The translations under genes were made by a program, and so were the position numbers. This document shows positions 46,774 to 53,614 of a stretch of DNA of 64,000 nt, one piece after another (the first letter of the stretch is position 1; each line of letters opens with the position of its first letter). Source of the stretch: Flavobacterium sp. UBA7680 (GTDB lineage Bacteria > Bacteroidota > Bacteroidia > Flavobacteriales > Flavobacteriaceae); contig NZ_DLHA01000045.1 of the NCBI RefSeq assembly GCF_002482975.1, positions 1-64,000 of the forward strand, in the 5' to 3' direction. The notes below the pieces were generated by a model, which had not been told where the DNA came from, made no database searches, and saw only the letters and a list, made by a program, of their open reading frames with translations.

Positions 46774-47160
46774 CGCTTTTTCCTGTGCGAAACAGTTCGT
46801 TTTTTAAAGTGAGTTCTGCTCCACTACTACTATAATTTCACAATGAATATTTTAAGAAACCATGCTTGCCTATGACATAAAAAGAGCTGTTCTTAAAAAT
46901 CAAATAGAAATAATTAATAAAATAAATTCTGCCGGCTGCTTTTATTCTATACTTTAAAATTAATCTTGATATACAGACATTTACTACAAAAATGTTATGA
47001 GAAGAATATTTTTTGTCATGAAACAGAAAAAACAATACATAAGATTATTCTTAAAAAACATAAACACATTAGATAAGTTTTTATTTACATTTTTATAACG
47101 TTATAAAAATTTTAAAGACAGGGATTTACAGTGAGGTTTAAAAATAAATGGAGATATAAA

Positions 47161-47211
47161 AAAACAGAGTTTCTATTGTAACAATCAGTTACAATAGAAA
47201 CTCCGTTTTTT
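47161..47211. terminator. Long hairpin with T runs on both strands
   Basis: A stem of about 22 bp with one mismatch (CAGAGTTTCTATTGTAAC with its complement), a 5-base loop, and T runs on either side. It lies immediately left of the sanA remnant. It could block transcription entering or leaving the peptide cluster. Confidence 0.75.
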
Positions 47212-47221
47212 CAGGATTGGA

Positions 47222-47308
47222 ATATCGTTTTATATTTTAAGAAATTGGAAAACTCATTTTCTGGGAAATCCAATTAATGATTCTTCTAATCATTTTAAAA
47301 GAAGATAA
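47222..47308 (+). pseudogene. Degenerate 3' end of a sanA-like gene
   Basis: Read on the plus strand, the frame ending at 47306-47308 gives FYILRNWKTHFLGNPINDSS, then NHFKRR and a stop. It aligns with the C-terminus of the intact protein at 38440-39099 (FFDVLRDREPRFLGTPININ, then DSSNYSKEDKR). At DNA level, TTTTCTGGGAA, AATGATTCTTCTAAT and AAGAAGATAAAA are shared in order, with a six-base deletion between the first two. Nothing resembling the rest of sanA precedes it. Confidence 0.75.
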
Positions 47309-47313
47309 AATAG

Positions 47314-47340
47314 AAAAGCCGAAGTAATACTTCGGCTTTT
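47314..47340. terminator. Terminator hairpin next to the sanA remnant
   Basis: A perfect 12-bp stem (AAAAGCCGAAGT with ACTTCGGCTTTT) has a 3-base loop. It could serve the heme-motif protein gene (minus) and was plausibly the original terminator of the sanA-like gene (plus), six bases after the remnant's stop codon. Confidence 0.75.
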
Positions 47341-47390
47341 CATTTGGAGCAAAATTAAAATAAGACACTTTTTGTTTTCCAAAAAATGAA

Positions 47391-48875
47391 CTATTTATTT
47401 CGACGAACAAACACTTCTTCAAACTGTTTAAGTTTAAGTGTTCTTGTTTCTTCGATGCGTTTAGATTTCAAGTTAACGTTTTTAGCAGTTGCGGGTTGAG
47501 GTTTTGTAGTATACAAATAAGACTCAAATACATGGCTTAAATACAAAGGAGATTTTCCAATTCCTCTTATAGTGTCAAAATTTTGAGATTGATGACAACT
47601 AAAGCAATTCGCTAAATTACCAACATTAATTTTATGTATACTATCTTTAAAAGTCTGCGTGTAAGTTTCCATTGTAATGTTTGCTAAATTAGCAGAACCT
47701 CTTGCCAATGAATCTGGAAGAACGCTTGAAATTTTACTTTTTACAATAGTTTGTGCTTGTTGCGCCGGAGTTAATCCGTCTGTATTTAACCAAATTGATC
47801 CGTTGTAGAAGTAATTCTTGAAAACGTCTGTTAATTTTGAAGCTACACATTTATTGATCGTATCGATGTTGTCAAAATTAGCAGGCTCAGATTGGCTTGT
47901 TTTCATGTAAGCATTTGTAGTTATTACTTTTGGAACTCCATATTCATAAAGAACAAAAGCTTTATACGGCTCTAGTGGTTTCTTGTTTACTTTATCCCAT
48001 TTTATTCCTTTTAAGCCAGAAGTTGTTCCGCTTTCATAAAGCAGCATTTCAGTTGCTGAAGTCACAGAATTGTTTTTCCAGTCATAAATCGGAGCCATTT
48101 CTTTATGCTCAAAAGTTGCCCAGATAAATTCAGGATGATTTTTTACAACTCCCACAACGTGCATTCCTAATAAAGCAACAGATTTTGCTACATATTGTCC
48201 TTGCTTATTTTTGAATGCCGCCTTAGTAACGAAATACTCTCCAATTTTTTCTTTCGGAATTGCATCTGTACTTATCCATGAAACTTTTAACTCTAATGAA
48301 CCAACAGGAAATGTTTCTAAATTAGAATAAGGAACTTTCCCGCTATTAATTTCAGAAGCCGCAATAATGGCTTTATCATGTAATGTCTTATTTACGTGTA
48401 TGGAATAATATACCGTATCACCAGCCGTTTTCCCAGAAACAAATTTCGGATTAGAAACTAATACTCCTTCTGGACCTGCCTGATTAATGGAGCTTAAAAC
48501 TAATTTTAATCCTAATTGCGGAGCAACTGGTGCCATCTCAGGACTAACTACATCCAAAGAATCTAAAAACAACGGATTTCCAGATGGCAGTGGTTTTGTG
48601 ACCCAAAGGAATTTTTGCCATGACCATTGATGGAAAATACAATTTGTTGTACTTGAAGTATCAAAAGGACTTCCGTCTCCTTCTGCAGGCGGCGGTGTCT
48701 GTTCGTGCGGGAACCAGCTTGCTTCGCATTCGCAAGGTGCGGCTGCTGCTTCGGTTTTAGCATATCCCGAAACTCCGGCTTTTCCGAATAATTTTTCTTT
48801 ATTCAAAAAGAATATTGTAACAGCTGTAGCAATAAACACAACTAATACAATTATAATAATAGGTTTTCTTTTCAT
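47391..48875 (-). CDS. Membrane-anchored protein with single c-type heme motif
   Basis: The 494-residue protein begins MKRKPIIIIVLVVFIATAV, an uncleaved-type membrane anchor or signal. A cysteine-containing segment (PCECEASWFPHEQ) and the aromatic HQWSWQKFLWVTKP follow. Near the C-terminus NCFSCHQSQNFDTIRG carries one CxxCH heme-attachment site. It would face the periplasm. The family is not one I can name; a role in electron transfer for the neighbouring redox genes is an inference. The frame stays open upstream to 48953, but the membrane anchor fits the ATG at 48875. It lies downstream of the DUF1842-like gene and its terminator. Confidence 0.68.
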   Translation of the reverse strand: MKRKPIIIIVLVVFIATAVTIFFLNKEKLFGKAGVSGYAKTEAAAAPCECEASWFPHEQTPPPAEGDGSPFDTSSTTNCIFHQWSWQKFLWVTKPLPSGNPLFLDSLDVVSPEMAPVAPQLGLKLVLSSINQAGPEGVLVSNPKFVSGKTAGDTVYYSIHVNKTLHDKAIIAASEINSGKVPYSNLETFPVGSLELKVSWISTDAIPKEKIGEYFVTKAAFKNKQGQYVAKSVALLGMHVVGVVKNHPEFIWATFEHKEMAPIYDWKNNSVTSATEMLLYESGTTSGLKGIKWDKVNKKPLEPYKAFVLYEYGVPKVITTNAYMKTSQSEPANFDNIDTINKCVASKLTDVFKNYFYNGSIWLNTDGLTPAQQAQTIVKSKISSVLPDSLARGSANLANITMETYTQTFKDSIHKINVGNLANCFSCHQSQNFDTIRGIGKSPLYLSHVFESYLYTTKPQPATAKNVNLKSKRIEETRTLKLKQFEEVFVRRNK

Positions 48876-48904
48876 GTTTTTGTAATTTATTTTTTTTTGA
48901 CAAT

Positions 48905-48936
48905 AAAAAAGGTCGTCTAAAAAGACGACCCTTTCA
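48905..48936 (-). terminator. Terminator downstream of the DUF1842-like gene
   Basis: An 8-bp stem GGTCGTCT/AGACGACC with an AAAA loop is followed on the minus strand by a TTTTTTATTG run. It lies between the DUF1842-like gene and the heme-motif protein gene, so these two are probably separate or only partly coupled. Confidence 0.75.
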
Positions 48937-49016
48937 ATCAAAACTGTAACCAAATCAGGCGTAATTAAATCCTAATATGTTTCGTAATTCGAGTTGTTAA
49001 TATTTGGGGTCTCTTA

Positions 49017-49430
49017 TTATGCCAACTCTGCTTGTAAATTTGTTGCTGCTTTTACAGGTACGTTTTCAATATGATGTTGGTAGTATGAAAAACCTCCAAG
49101 TCCGTTCCAATCTGCATTAACAGCTAAATGAGCGTCAAAATCAGCTAAAAAAGCACCAATTGCCGGAGCTGGAAAAGTTTGAACATATTGTCCTTTTAAA
49201 CTAACTAATTGTGTATATGGTTCAATTCCTGCTGCATATATTTTTCCAGTTACAGAAACAACAATATGACTATCAGGACCAGGTATTGCCTGAGTAATTA
49301 CTACTGTACCAGAAACAGAATGTTGTGATGGTACAACAACTAAACTAAATGATGCAATTGGAGCACCTGGTGTTCCTACATTTCCGATTGTGCCACTTGC
49401 TAAATAAGCACCTGCTAATAAATCTGCCAT
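49017..49430 (-). CDS. DUF1842-like protein
   Basis: The 137-residue protein is beta-rich and lacks a signal peptide. Segments GTIGNVGTPGAPIASFSLVV, HSVSGTVVITQAI, SHIVVSVTGKIYA and HLAVNADWNGLGGFSYYQH match the order and character of DUF1842 as I remember it. DUF1842 and DUF1843 were both first described from Burkholderia and, as I recall, are found together, which fits the two DUF1843-like peptides 3 kb away. The gene has a long leader with the cluster's conserved hairpins and a TAGTTTTG promoter box. Confidence 0.68.
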   Translation of the reverse strand: MADLLAGAYLASGTIGNVGTPGAPIASFSLVVVPSQHSVSGTVVITQAIPGPDSHIVVSVTGKIYAAGIEPYTQLVSLKGQYVQTFPAPAIGAFLADFDAHLAVNADWNGLGGFSYYQHHIENVPVKAATNLQAELA

Positions 49431-49462
49431 AACTTTTATATTTTTTGGTTTTCCTACTCATA

Positions 49463-49481
49463 AGGCTTTTCGGAACCGCCT
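49463..49481 (-). promoter_or_regulatory. Conserved leader hairpin, copy upstream of the DUF1842-like gene
   Basis: On the minus strand the stem AGGC/GCCT encloses the 11-base loop GGTTCCGAAAA, followed by TATGAGTAGGAA and, about 30 bases later, the ATG. A 6-bp stem AGGTGG/CCACCT with loop AGCAGAAC lies just 5' (49491-49510). Confidence 0.6.
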
Positions 49482-49594
49482 CGTTTTTTTAGGTGGGTTC
49501 TGCTCCACCTATTTTTGATATTTTATTTTTATATTCTTATTTAAATACTTTTATCAAGTGTTTTAAATAGTAATACTTTGGTTTATTTCTACTT

Positions 49595-49602
49595 CAAAAC
49601 TA
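49595..49602 (-). promoter_or_regulatory. Probable promoter -7 box of the DUF1842-like gene
   Basis: TAGTTTTG on the minus strand matches TAnnTTTG and would give a leader of about 160 bases that contains both conserved hairpins. Confidence 0.45.
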
Positions 49603-49780
49603 TATCAGATAAGTAGACTTAATTAAAAAAATGATATGAAAGGGAGATTCTTTGGTATGAATCGAATAAAGAATGGCACAAGATAATTTTATACGTAAAA
49701 ACACGTGTTTAAAGCAAAAACAAATGATTGGAGAGCAATGATTTAATTGAATTAAAAAAAAATATAAAAATATTTCAAAC

Positions 49781-49806
49781 AAACTTTCAATTATTTTTGA
49801 AAGTTT
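49781..49806. promoter_or_regulatory. Palindromic operator of the GbsR-type regulator, site 1
   Basis: AAACTTTCA, eight bases, TGAAAGTTT (the arms extend to 10 bp). It lies 13 bases before the promoter -7 box of the regulator's own gene. The identical half-sites with the same spacing recur at 50349-50374, ahead of the next gene. Confidence 0.65.
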
Positions 49807-49819
49807 AAAAACTTTTAAT

Positions 49820-49827
49820 TACTTTTG
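49820..49827 (+). promoter_or_regulatory. Promoter -7 box (TACTTTTG) of the regulator gene
   Basis: A perfect TAnnTTTG match ends four bases before the ATG at 49832, so the transcript would be leaderless or nearly so. Confidence 0.6.
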
Positions 49828-49831
49828 ATCT

Positions 49832-50335
49832 ATGGAATTCAAAGAAGCAAAAAATAAGTTTGTACAAACCTGGGGAGCTTTAGGTTCTCAATGGGGAATT
49901 AATAAAACGATGGCACAGATCCACGCTTTATTAATGATCTCAAACGAGGCTGTTTCTATGGAAGACATTATGGAAGAATTGCAGATTTCACGCGGAAATG
50001 CAAGCATGAATCTGAGAGGATTAATGGATTGGGGAATTGTTTATAAAGAATTTAAAGCCGGCGAAAGAAGAGAATTTTTTACTGCCGAAAAAGATTTAGA
50101 CGAATTAGCTGCAAAAATTTCCAGAGAAAGAAGCAAAAGAGAAATCAAACCTGCTCTTAAAATCTTAAAAGAAGTTTCGACAATTGAAGCAAAAGATTCT
50201 GCAGAAGAAAAACACTTTGTGGATCAAACTTCCAAATTATACGATTTCGTTTTAAAGGCAGATAATATGCTGGACAAAGTGACTGAATTCAATGAAAACT
50301 GGTTAGGGAAATTGGTTATAAAAATGATGAAGTAA
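49832..50335 (+). CDS. GbsR/MarR-type transcriptional regulator
   Basis: The 167-residue product has a winged helix-turn-helix (WGINKTMAQIHALLMISNEAVSMEDIMEELQISRGNASMNLRGLMDWGIVYKE is the core, about 21-73) typical of the GbsR branch of MarR-like regulators, followed by a helical dimerisation tail. A palindrome precedes its own gene and the next gene, so it probably represses itself and the downstream membrane-protein operon. The ligand is unknown. Its promoter box ends four bases before the start codon. Confidence 0.9.
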   Translation: MEFKEAKNKFVQTWGALGSQWGINKTMAQIHALLMISNEAVSMEDIMEELQISRGNASMNLRGLMDWGIVYKEFKAGERREFFTAEKDLDELAAKISRERSKREIKPALKILKEVSTIEAKDSAEEKHFVDQTSKLYDFVLKADNMLDKVTEFNENWLGKLVIKMMK

Positions 50336-50348
50336 AAAAATTTAATTA

Positions 50349-50374
50349 AAACTTTCATTTTTTTCTGAAAGTTT
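50349..50374. promoter_or_regulatory. Palindromic operator of the GbsR-type regulator, site 2
   Basis: AAACTTTCA, eight bases, TGAAAGTTT, the same half-sites and spacing as at 49781-49806, here 16 bases before the ATG of the membrane protein gene at 50391. Confidence 0.65.
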
Positions 50375-50390
50375 AAAACAATCAATAACT

Positions 50391-50744
50391 ATGATACCAA
50401 CAAAAAGTATAAACAAATTTGCCTTAATAATCTGTTTCCTTTTCTATTTAACATGTTATTTACGTTTTGCCGGACAAGCATTTTTATTAATAGTACAATT
50501 GATTTCGGCATTTTTTTTAAGTATTGAAATATTTTCAAAACCAAATAATTATAAAATAAAAAAACAAATAAAAACATATTGGACAGTTACGATTCTAAAT
50601 GCGATCATTCTTTTCTCATTTTTTAATTTCATAATGTGGAATGATTTTTTACAAGTCGTTTTTGTAACTCTAATACCGAATGTTACTGCCATTTATTTTT
50701 ATAGAATACTAATTAAATGTGAAAACTCAGGATTTGTGATCTAA
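50391..50744 (+). CDS. Small membrane protein of unknown function
   Basis: The 117-residue protein has four hydrophobic segments (about 9-24, 28-46, 65-82 and 86-107) and no recognisable domain. It is the first gene after the second copy of the palindrome, so it is probably controlled by the GbsR-type regulator. It begins a plus-strand run of membrane and lipid-related genes. Confidence 0.6.
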   Translation: MIPTKSINKFALIICFLFYLTCYLRFAGQAFLLIVQLISAFFLSIEIFSKPNNYKIKKQIKTYWTVTILNAIILFSFFNFIMWNDFLQVVFVTLIPNVTAIYFYRILIKCENSGFVI

Positions 50745-50790
50745 AATTATCCAAAATTCTTTTTTCAAAAAATTAAAATTATCCATAATC

Positions 50791-51140
50791 ATGAAAAATC
50801 TTAATTACCTAAATTACTTTTTTTACCGGAGTTCCAGCTATTTTAATCTTGATTGGTCTTTTAGACAATTCCCCTCTTTCTGGCCTCTTTGTATATGGAT
50901 TGCTTTTCAGCATTTTGACAGGATTATTTCAGGTTGCAATTGGAGGAAGTATGCTTGCAGATGAGCCAAGAGATAGAAATCTTCAATTATATATATACGG
51001 AGTTATTTTCTTTTATAACCTTATTTATTATCAACCCTTTTTTACCAGATTACTTTTTTAAAAAACATTTCATATTTGGAATGCCAGCTGTCCTCGCCTT
51101 ATACCTTTCAATAATAATTTATAAAAAAGCACACAAATGA
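50791..51140 (+). pseudogene. Small membrane protein gene interrupted by two frameshifts
   Basis: Reading starts at the ATG at 50791 (MKNLNYLNYFF). Removing one T from the T7 run at 50818-50824 continues as TGVPAILILIGLLDNSPLSG and further. Removing one T from ATTTTC near 51006 continues as ITLFIINPFLPDYFFKKHFI to the stop at 51140. The joined product would be about 115 residues with four membrane segments. Its stop overlaps the next ATG as ATGA, the arrangement of a real coupled gene. Either the gene is decayed or the sequence has two homopolymer errors. Confidence 0.7.
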
Positions 51141-51874
51141 ACTTCTTAAAAGCAGAATGGAAAAACTTAGCACTTTTCAATTATGAAGTTGATGCTAAAT
51201 TATTGGAAAAATACCTTCCCGCAGGAACTGAAATAGATATCTGGAATAACAAATGTTACGTAAGTCTTGTTGGGTTTATGTTTAAAAACACAAAAGTATT
51301 AGGCTTAAAAGTTCCGTTTCATGTAGATTTTGAAGAGGTTAATTTAAGATTCTACGTAAAACGTTTTGAAAGTGGTGAATGGAAACGCGGTGTAGTTTTC
51401 ATTAAAGAAATTGTTCCTAAAAGCGCCATAACTTTTATCGCTAATGCTTTATATCAGGAACATTATGAAACTCAAAAAATGAGACATCAAATTATTGAGA
51501 ATGAGAATACCAATACTTTTATTTATCAATGGAAAAATGAGAAAAAGTGGAATACAATTAAACTGGAAACCAAAAATGTTTTAACTCAAATTGAAGTTGA
51601 TTCTGAAGCTGATTTTATTACAGAACATTATTTCGGATATACAAAAATTGATGAAGAAACAACTTTTGAATATGAAGTACAACATCCAAGATGGGAACAA
51701 CTGGAAGTTTTAAATCATACAATTGACATTGATTTTGAAAAAACTTATGGAAAGGATTTTGGATTTCTTCAGCACACACAGCCAACTTCAGTTTTCATGG
51801 CTAAAGGCTCAAGAATTACAGTTAAAAATAAAAGAAAACTACAGGCAATTCCAGTTTTAGAAGAAATGTATTAA
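51137..51874 (+). CDS. DUF2071 (YqjF-like) protein
   Basis: The 245-residue protein begins NFLKAEWKNLALFNYEVDAK and includes LPAGTEIDIWNNKCYVSLVGFMF and EVNLRFYVKRFESGEWKRGVVFIKEIVPK, the usual pattern of DUF2071. Function is unknown; the fold is related to acetoacetate decarboxylase-like proteins. Its start overlaps the stop of the frameshifted membrane protein gene, and small membrane protein genes follow, so it is part of the regulated unit. Confidence 0.85.
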   Translation: MNFLKAEWKNLALFNYEVDAKLLEKYLPAGTEIDIWNNKCYVSLVGFMFKNTKVLGLKVPFHVDFEEVNLRFYVKRFESGEWKRGVVFIKEIVPKSAITFIANALYQEHYETQKMRHQIIENENTNTFIYQWKNEKKWNTIKLETKNVLTQIEVDSEADFITEHYFGYTKIDEETTFEYEVQHPRWEQLEVLNHTIDIDFEKTYGKDFGFLQHTQPTSVFMAKGSRITVKNKRKLQAIPVLEEMY

Positions 51875-51893
51875 CCCATAAATAAAACCAGTC

Positions 51894-52253
51894 ATGAATT
51901 TCAACATCATCGGATATTTAATATATCTCAGCATTACGACTTTCATCATTTTAAAAGTTGGAAAAATCTGCTACAAAAACGGAAATATTTATGTTGCAGA
52001 TCTAATCCCTAATCACGCTGATCTTTGCCAAAAAATCAATCAGGTTTTGCTTTTAGCTTATTACCTTTTAAATATTGGTTATTGTGCCATGACATTAATT
52101 TCCTGGCAGAAAATTATTTCATCAACACAATTGATTGAAATGATCTGTATAAAAACAGCTGTCATAATTTTTATTATTTCAATTCTGCATTACCTCAACA
52201 TTTTAATTATAACTAAATACATTCAAAAACTAATTCATAACAACAAAAACTAA
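51894..52253 (+). CDS. Small membrane protein, tandem paralogue 1
   Basis: The 119-residue protein has three to four hydrophobic segments. It resembles the next gene's product along its length: IGYLIYLSITTFIILKVGKI and YYLLNIGYCAMTL correspond to IGYSIYLPVALFLTYYVSKT and FYLLNIGFALMIL. I know no function. It follows the DUF2071 gene by 19 bases. Confidence 0.65.
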   Translation: MNFNIIGYLIYLSITTFIILKVGKICYKNGNIYVADLIPNHADLCQKINQVLLLAYYLLNIGYCAMTLISWQKIISSTQLIEMICIKTAVIIFIISILHYLNILIITKYIQKLIHNNKN

Positions 52254-52258
52254 ATATT

Positions 52259-52645
52259 ATGGAAACTACAAAAATCTTAATCGGTTACAGTATTTATTTA
52301 CCAGTCGCTTTATTTCTAACTTATTACGTTTCTAAAACACTTTTTAAAAACGGAAAAATCTTTATGCTTGACATCTTTAAAGGCCGTGAAGAAATTGCAG
52401 AAGCAACCAACAAACTTTTTGAAACCGGATTTTATCTTTTAAATATTGGTTTTGCCTTAATGATCTTAGAATTGCAATTAAGCAACGATACATATCAGGA
52501 ATTAATTGAAAATTTAAGTTATAAAATTGGCGGTTTTTCTATTTATCTTGGTATCATGTTATTCTTCAACTTGTATTTCTTTTTTAGAGGAAAACGAAAA
52601 GCCAAAGAAGCTCAAAGAGAAGAAAGATTGGTTTTTAAAGCATAA
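52259..52645 (+). CDS. Small membrane protein, tandem paralogue 2
   Basis: The 128-residue protein is a paralogue of the one encoded five bases upstream, with the shared NGKIFMLDIF/NGNIYVADLI and FYLLNIGFALMIL segments. It has a longer basic C-terminus (RGKRKAKEAQREERLV), probably cytoplasmic. The transcription unit likely ends at the hairpin 52657-52689. Function unknown. Confidence 0.65.
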   Translation: METTKILIGYSIYLPVALFLTYYVSKTLFKNGKIFMLDIFKGREEIAEATNKLFETGFYLLNIGFALMILELQLSNDTYQELIENLSYKIGGFSIYLGIMLFFNLYFFFRGKRKAKEAQREERLVFKA

Positions 52646-52656
52646 CTATCCGTTCT

Positions 52657-52689
52657 AAACCCGACAGGTTTTAAAAACCTGTCGGGTTT
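52657..52689. terminator. Terminator hairpin, CCCGACAG family
   Basis: AAACCCGACAGGTTTT and its complement form a 16-bp stem with almost no loop; it lies between the small membrane protein pair and the desaturase gene. The T run after it is short (three T). Confidence 0.7.
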
Positions 52690-52712
52690 GATAAAACCTA
52701 AATTTAGATAAA

Positions 52713-53495
52713 ATGACACATCAGGAAATACTCAAAAAAGTGCAATGGAAAGATTTGAAAACACTTAGCTTTAAAGAAATGCTAATTGAAAACAACTTGA
52801 CAATTCCGTGGTTTCTAGTTTCTATGACACTTTCTTATTTTGGCTATTATTTATTAGCGATTCCTTTTTCAGCTTTTTTCTTTCTAGCCGGATTAAGACA
52901 AGTGCATAATGGTTTTCATAATTCATTGGGAACAAACAAATTCTTGACTTGGTTTACACTTTATTCAAACAGTATTTTATTGATGGTTTCAATTCATGCC
53001 GTTAAATTCAATCATATTCGACATCATAAATATTGTTTGTCTGATGAAGATTACGAAGGAAAATCAGCAAAAATGACTTGGTACGGAGCTATTCTTTATG
53101 GACCAATTCATATGTTTTTGATCCATAAAGTGACTTTGCAAAAAGGAAATAGAAATTATGTCAAAAATGTAATCTTAGAGCTTTTTTCTATTGCAGTAGT
53201 AACTTTTATAATTTTCTATTTTCAGATTCATTTTCTGATCTATCATTTTATCATAATGGTCTTCGCCGAATTTTTAATGGCTTTCTTTGCGGTTTGGACT
53301 GTACATCATGATACCGAAGATTCTCCGGAATTTGCCAGAACACAGCGAGAAGACTGGAAAAACAAAATTACTTTTAGCATGTTTTATCATTTAGAACATC
53401 ATTTATTTCCGGCTGTTCCAACAATTAAATTACCAGAACTGGCAAGAAGAATTGATGATGTATTTCCAGAAATTGAGAAAAAGAACACTTTTTAG
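52713..53495 (+). CDS. Membrane fatty acid desaturase
   Basis: The 260-residue protein has hydrophobic segments and the histidine boxes of membrane diiron desaturases: HNGFH in RQVHNGFHNSLG, HIRHH in NHIRHHKYCL, VHHDTE, and LEHHLFPAVP near the C-terminus. It would introduce a double bond or hydroxyl into lipid acyl chains. It lies downstream of genes probably controlled by the GbsR-type regulator and upstream of a TIGR01777 oxidoreductase, suggesting a lipid-modification role. Confidence 0.9.
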   Translation: MTHQEILKKVQWKDLKTLSFKEMLIENNLTIPWFLVSMTLSYFGYYLLAIPFSAFFFLAGLRQVHNGFHNSLGTNKFLTWFTLYSNSILLMVSIHAVKFNHIRHHKYCLSDEDYEGKSAKMTWYGAILYGPIHMFLIHKVTLQKGNRNYVKNVILELFSIAVVTFIIFYFQIHFLIYHFIIMVFAEFLMAFFAVWTVHHDTEDSPEFARTQREDWKNKITFSMFYHLEHHLFPAVPTIKLPELARRIDDVFPEIEKKNTF

Positions 53496-53510
53496 TTGTA
53501 AAATATTAGG

Positions 53511-53602
53511 TTGCCACGAATTACACTAATTTCCACTAATTTTTATTTTCTAAATCAATTGCAAAAATGAATTCGTGAAAATTCGTGCAATTCGTGGCAA
53601 AA
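53511..53602. repeat. Degenerate copy of the GCCACGAATTACACTAATTT inverted repeat
   Basis: The left arm is identical over its first 20 bases or more to the left arm at 33279-33304; the right arm (ending TTCGTGGCAA) is imperfect. It fills the gap between the desaturase and oxidoreductase genes. Confidence 0.8.
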
Positions 53603-53614
53603 AATCTACACCCA

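Larger units (their letters stand above)
46726..47390. other. 665-base non-coding interval with leader, hairpins and gene remnant
   Basis: From right to left on the minus strand it holds a terminator hairpin (47314-47340), a degenerate sanA 3' end (plus strand, 47222-47308), a second strong hairpin (47161-47211), an AT-rich stretch without recognisable signals (46850-47150) and the leader of the 217-residue protein gene (46753-46825). No perfect TAnnTTTG box was found for that gene. Two open frames here overlap these elements and look spurious. Confidence 0.6.
49431..49831. other. 401-base divergent control region
   Basis: It separates the DUF1842-like gene (minus) from the GbsR-type regulator (plus). 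It contains the DUF1842 gene's leader hairpins (49463-49481 and 49491-49510), its probable promoter box (49595-49602), the regulator's palindrome (49781-49806) and promoter box (49820-49827). The open frame at 49600-49782 has no supporting features. Confidence 0.6.

Noticed and set aside
46838..47035. 65-residue open frame on the minus strand, upstream of the 217-aa protein gene
   Set aside because: AT-rich, with a low-complexity composition and no recognisable features.
39015..47308. Flanking sanA repeats as integrase attachment sites
   Set aside because: No integrase or recombinase gene is present and the copies are diverged with indels, so I report only a repeated 3' end and not an att pair.
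47237..47422. 61-residue minus-strand frame
   Set aside because: It overlaps the terminator hairpin, the sanA remnant and the end of the heme-motif protein gene.
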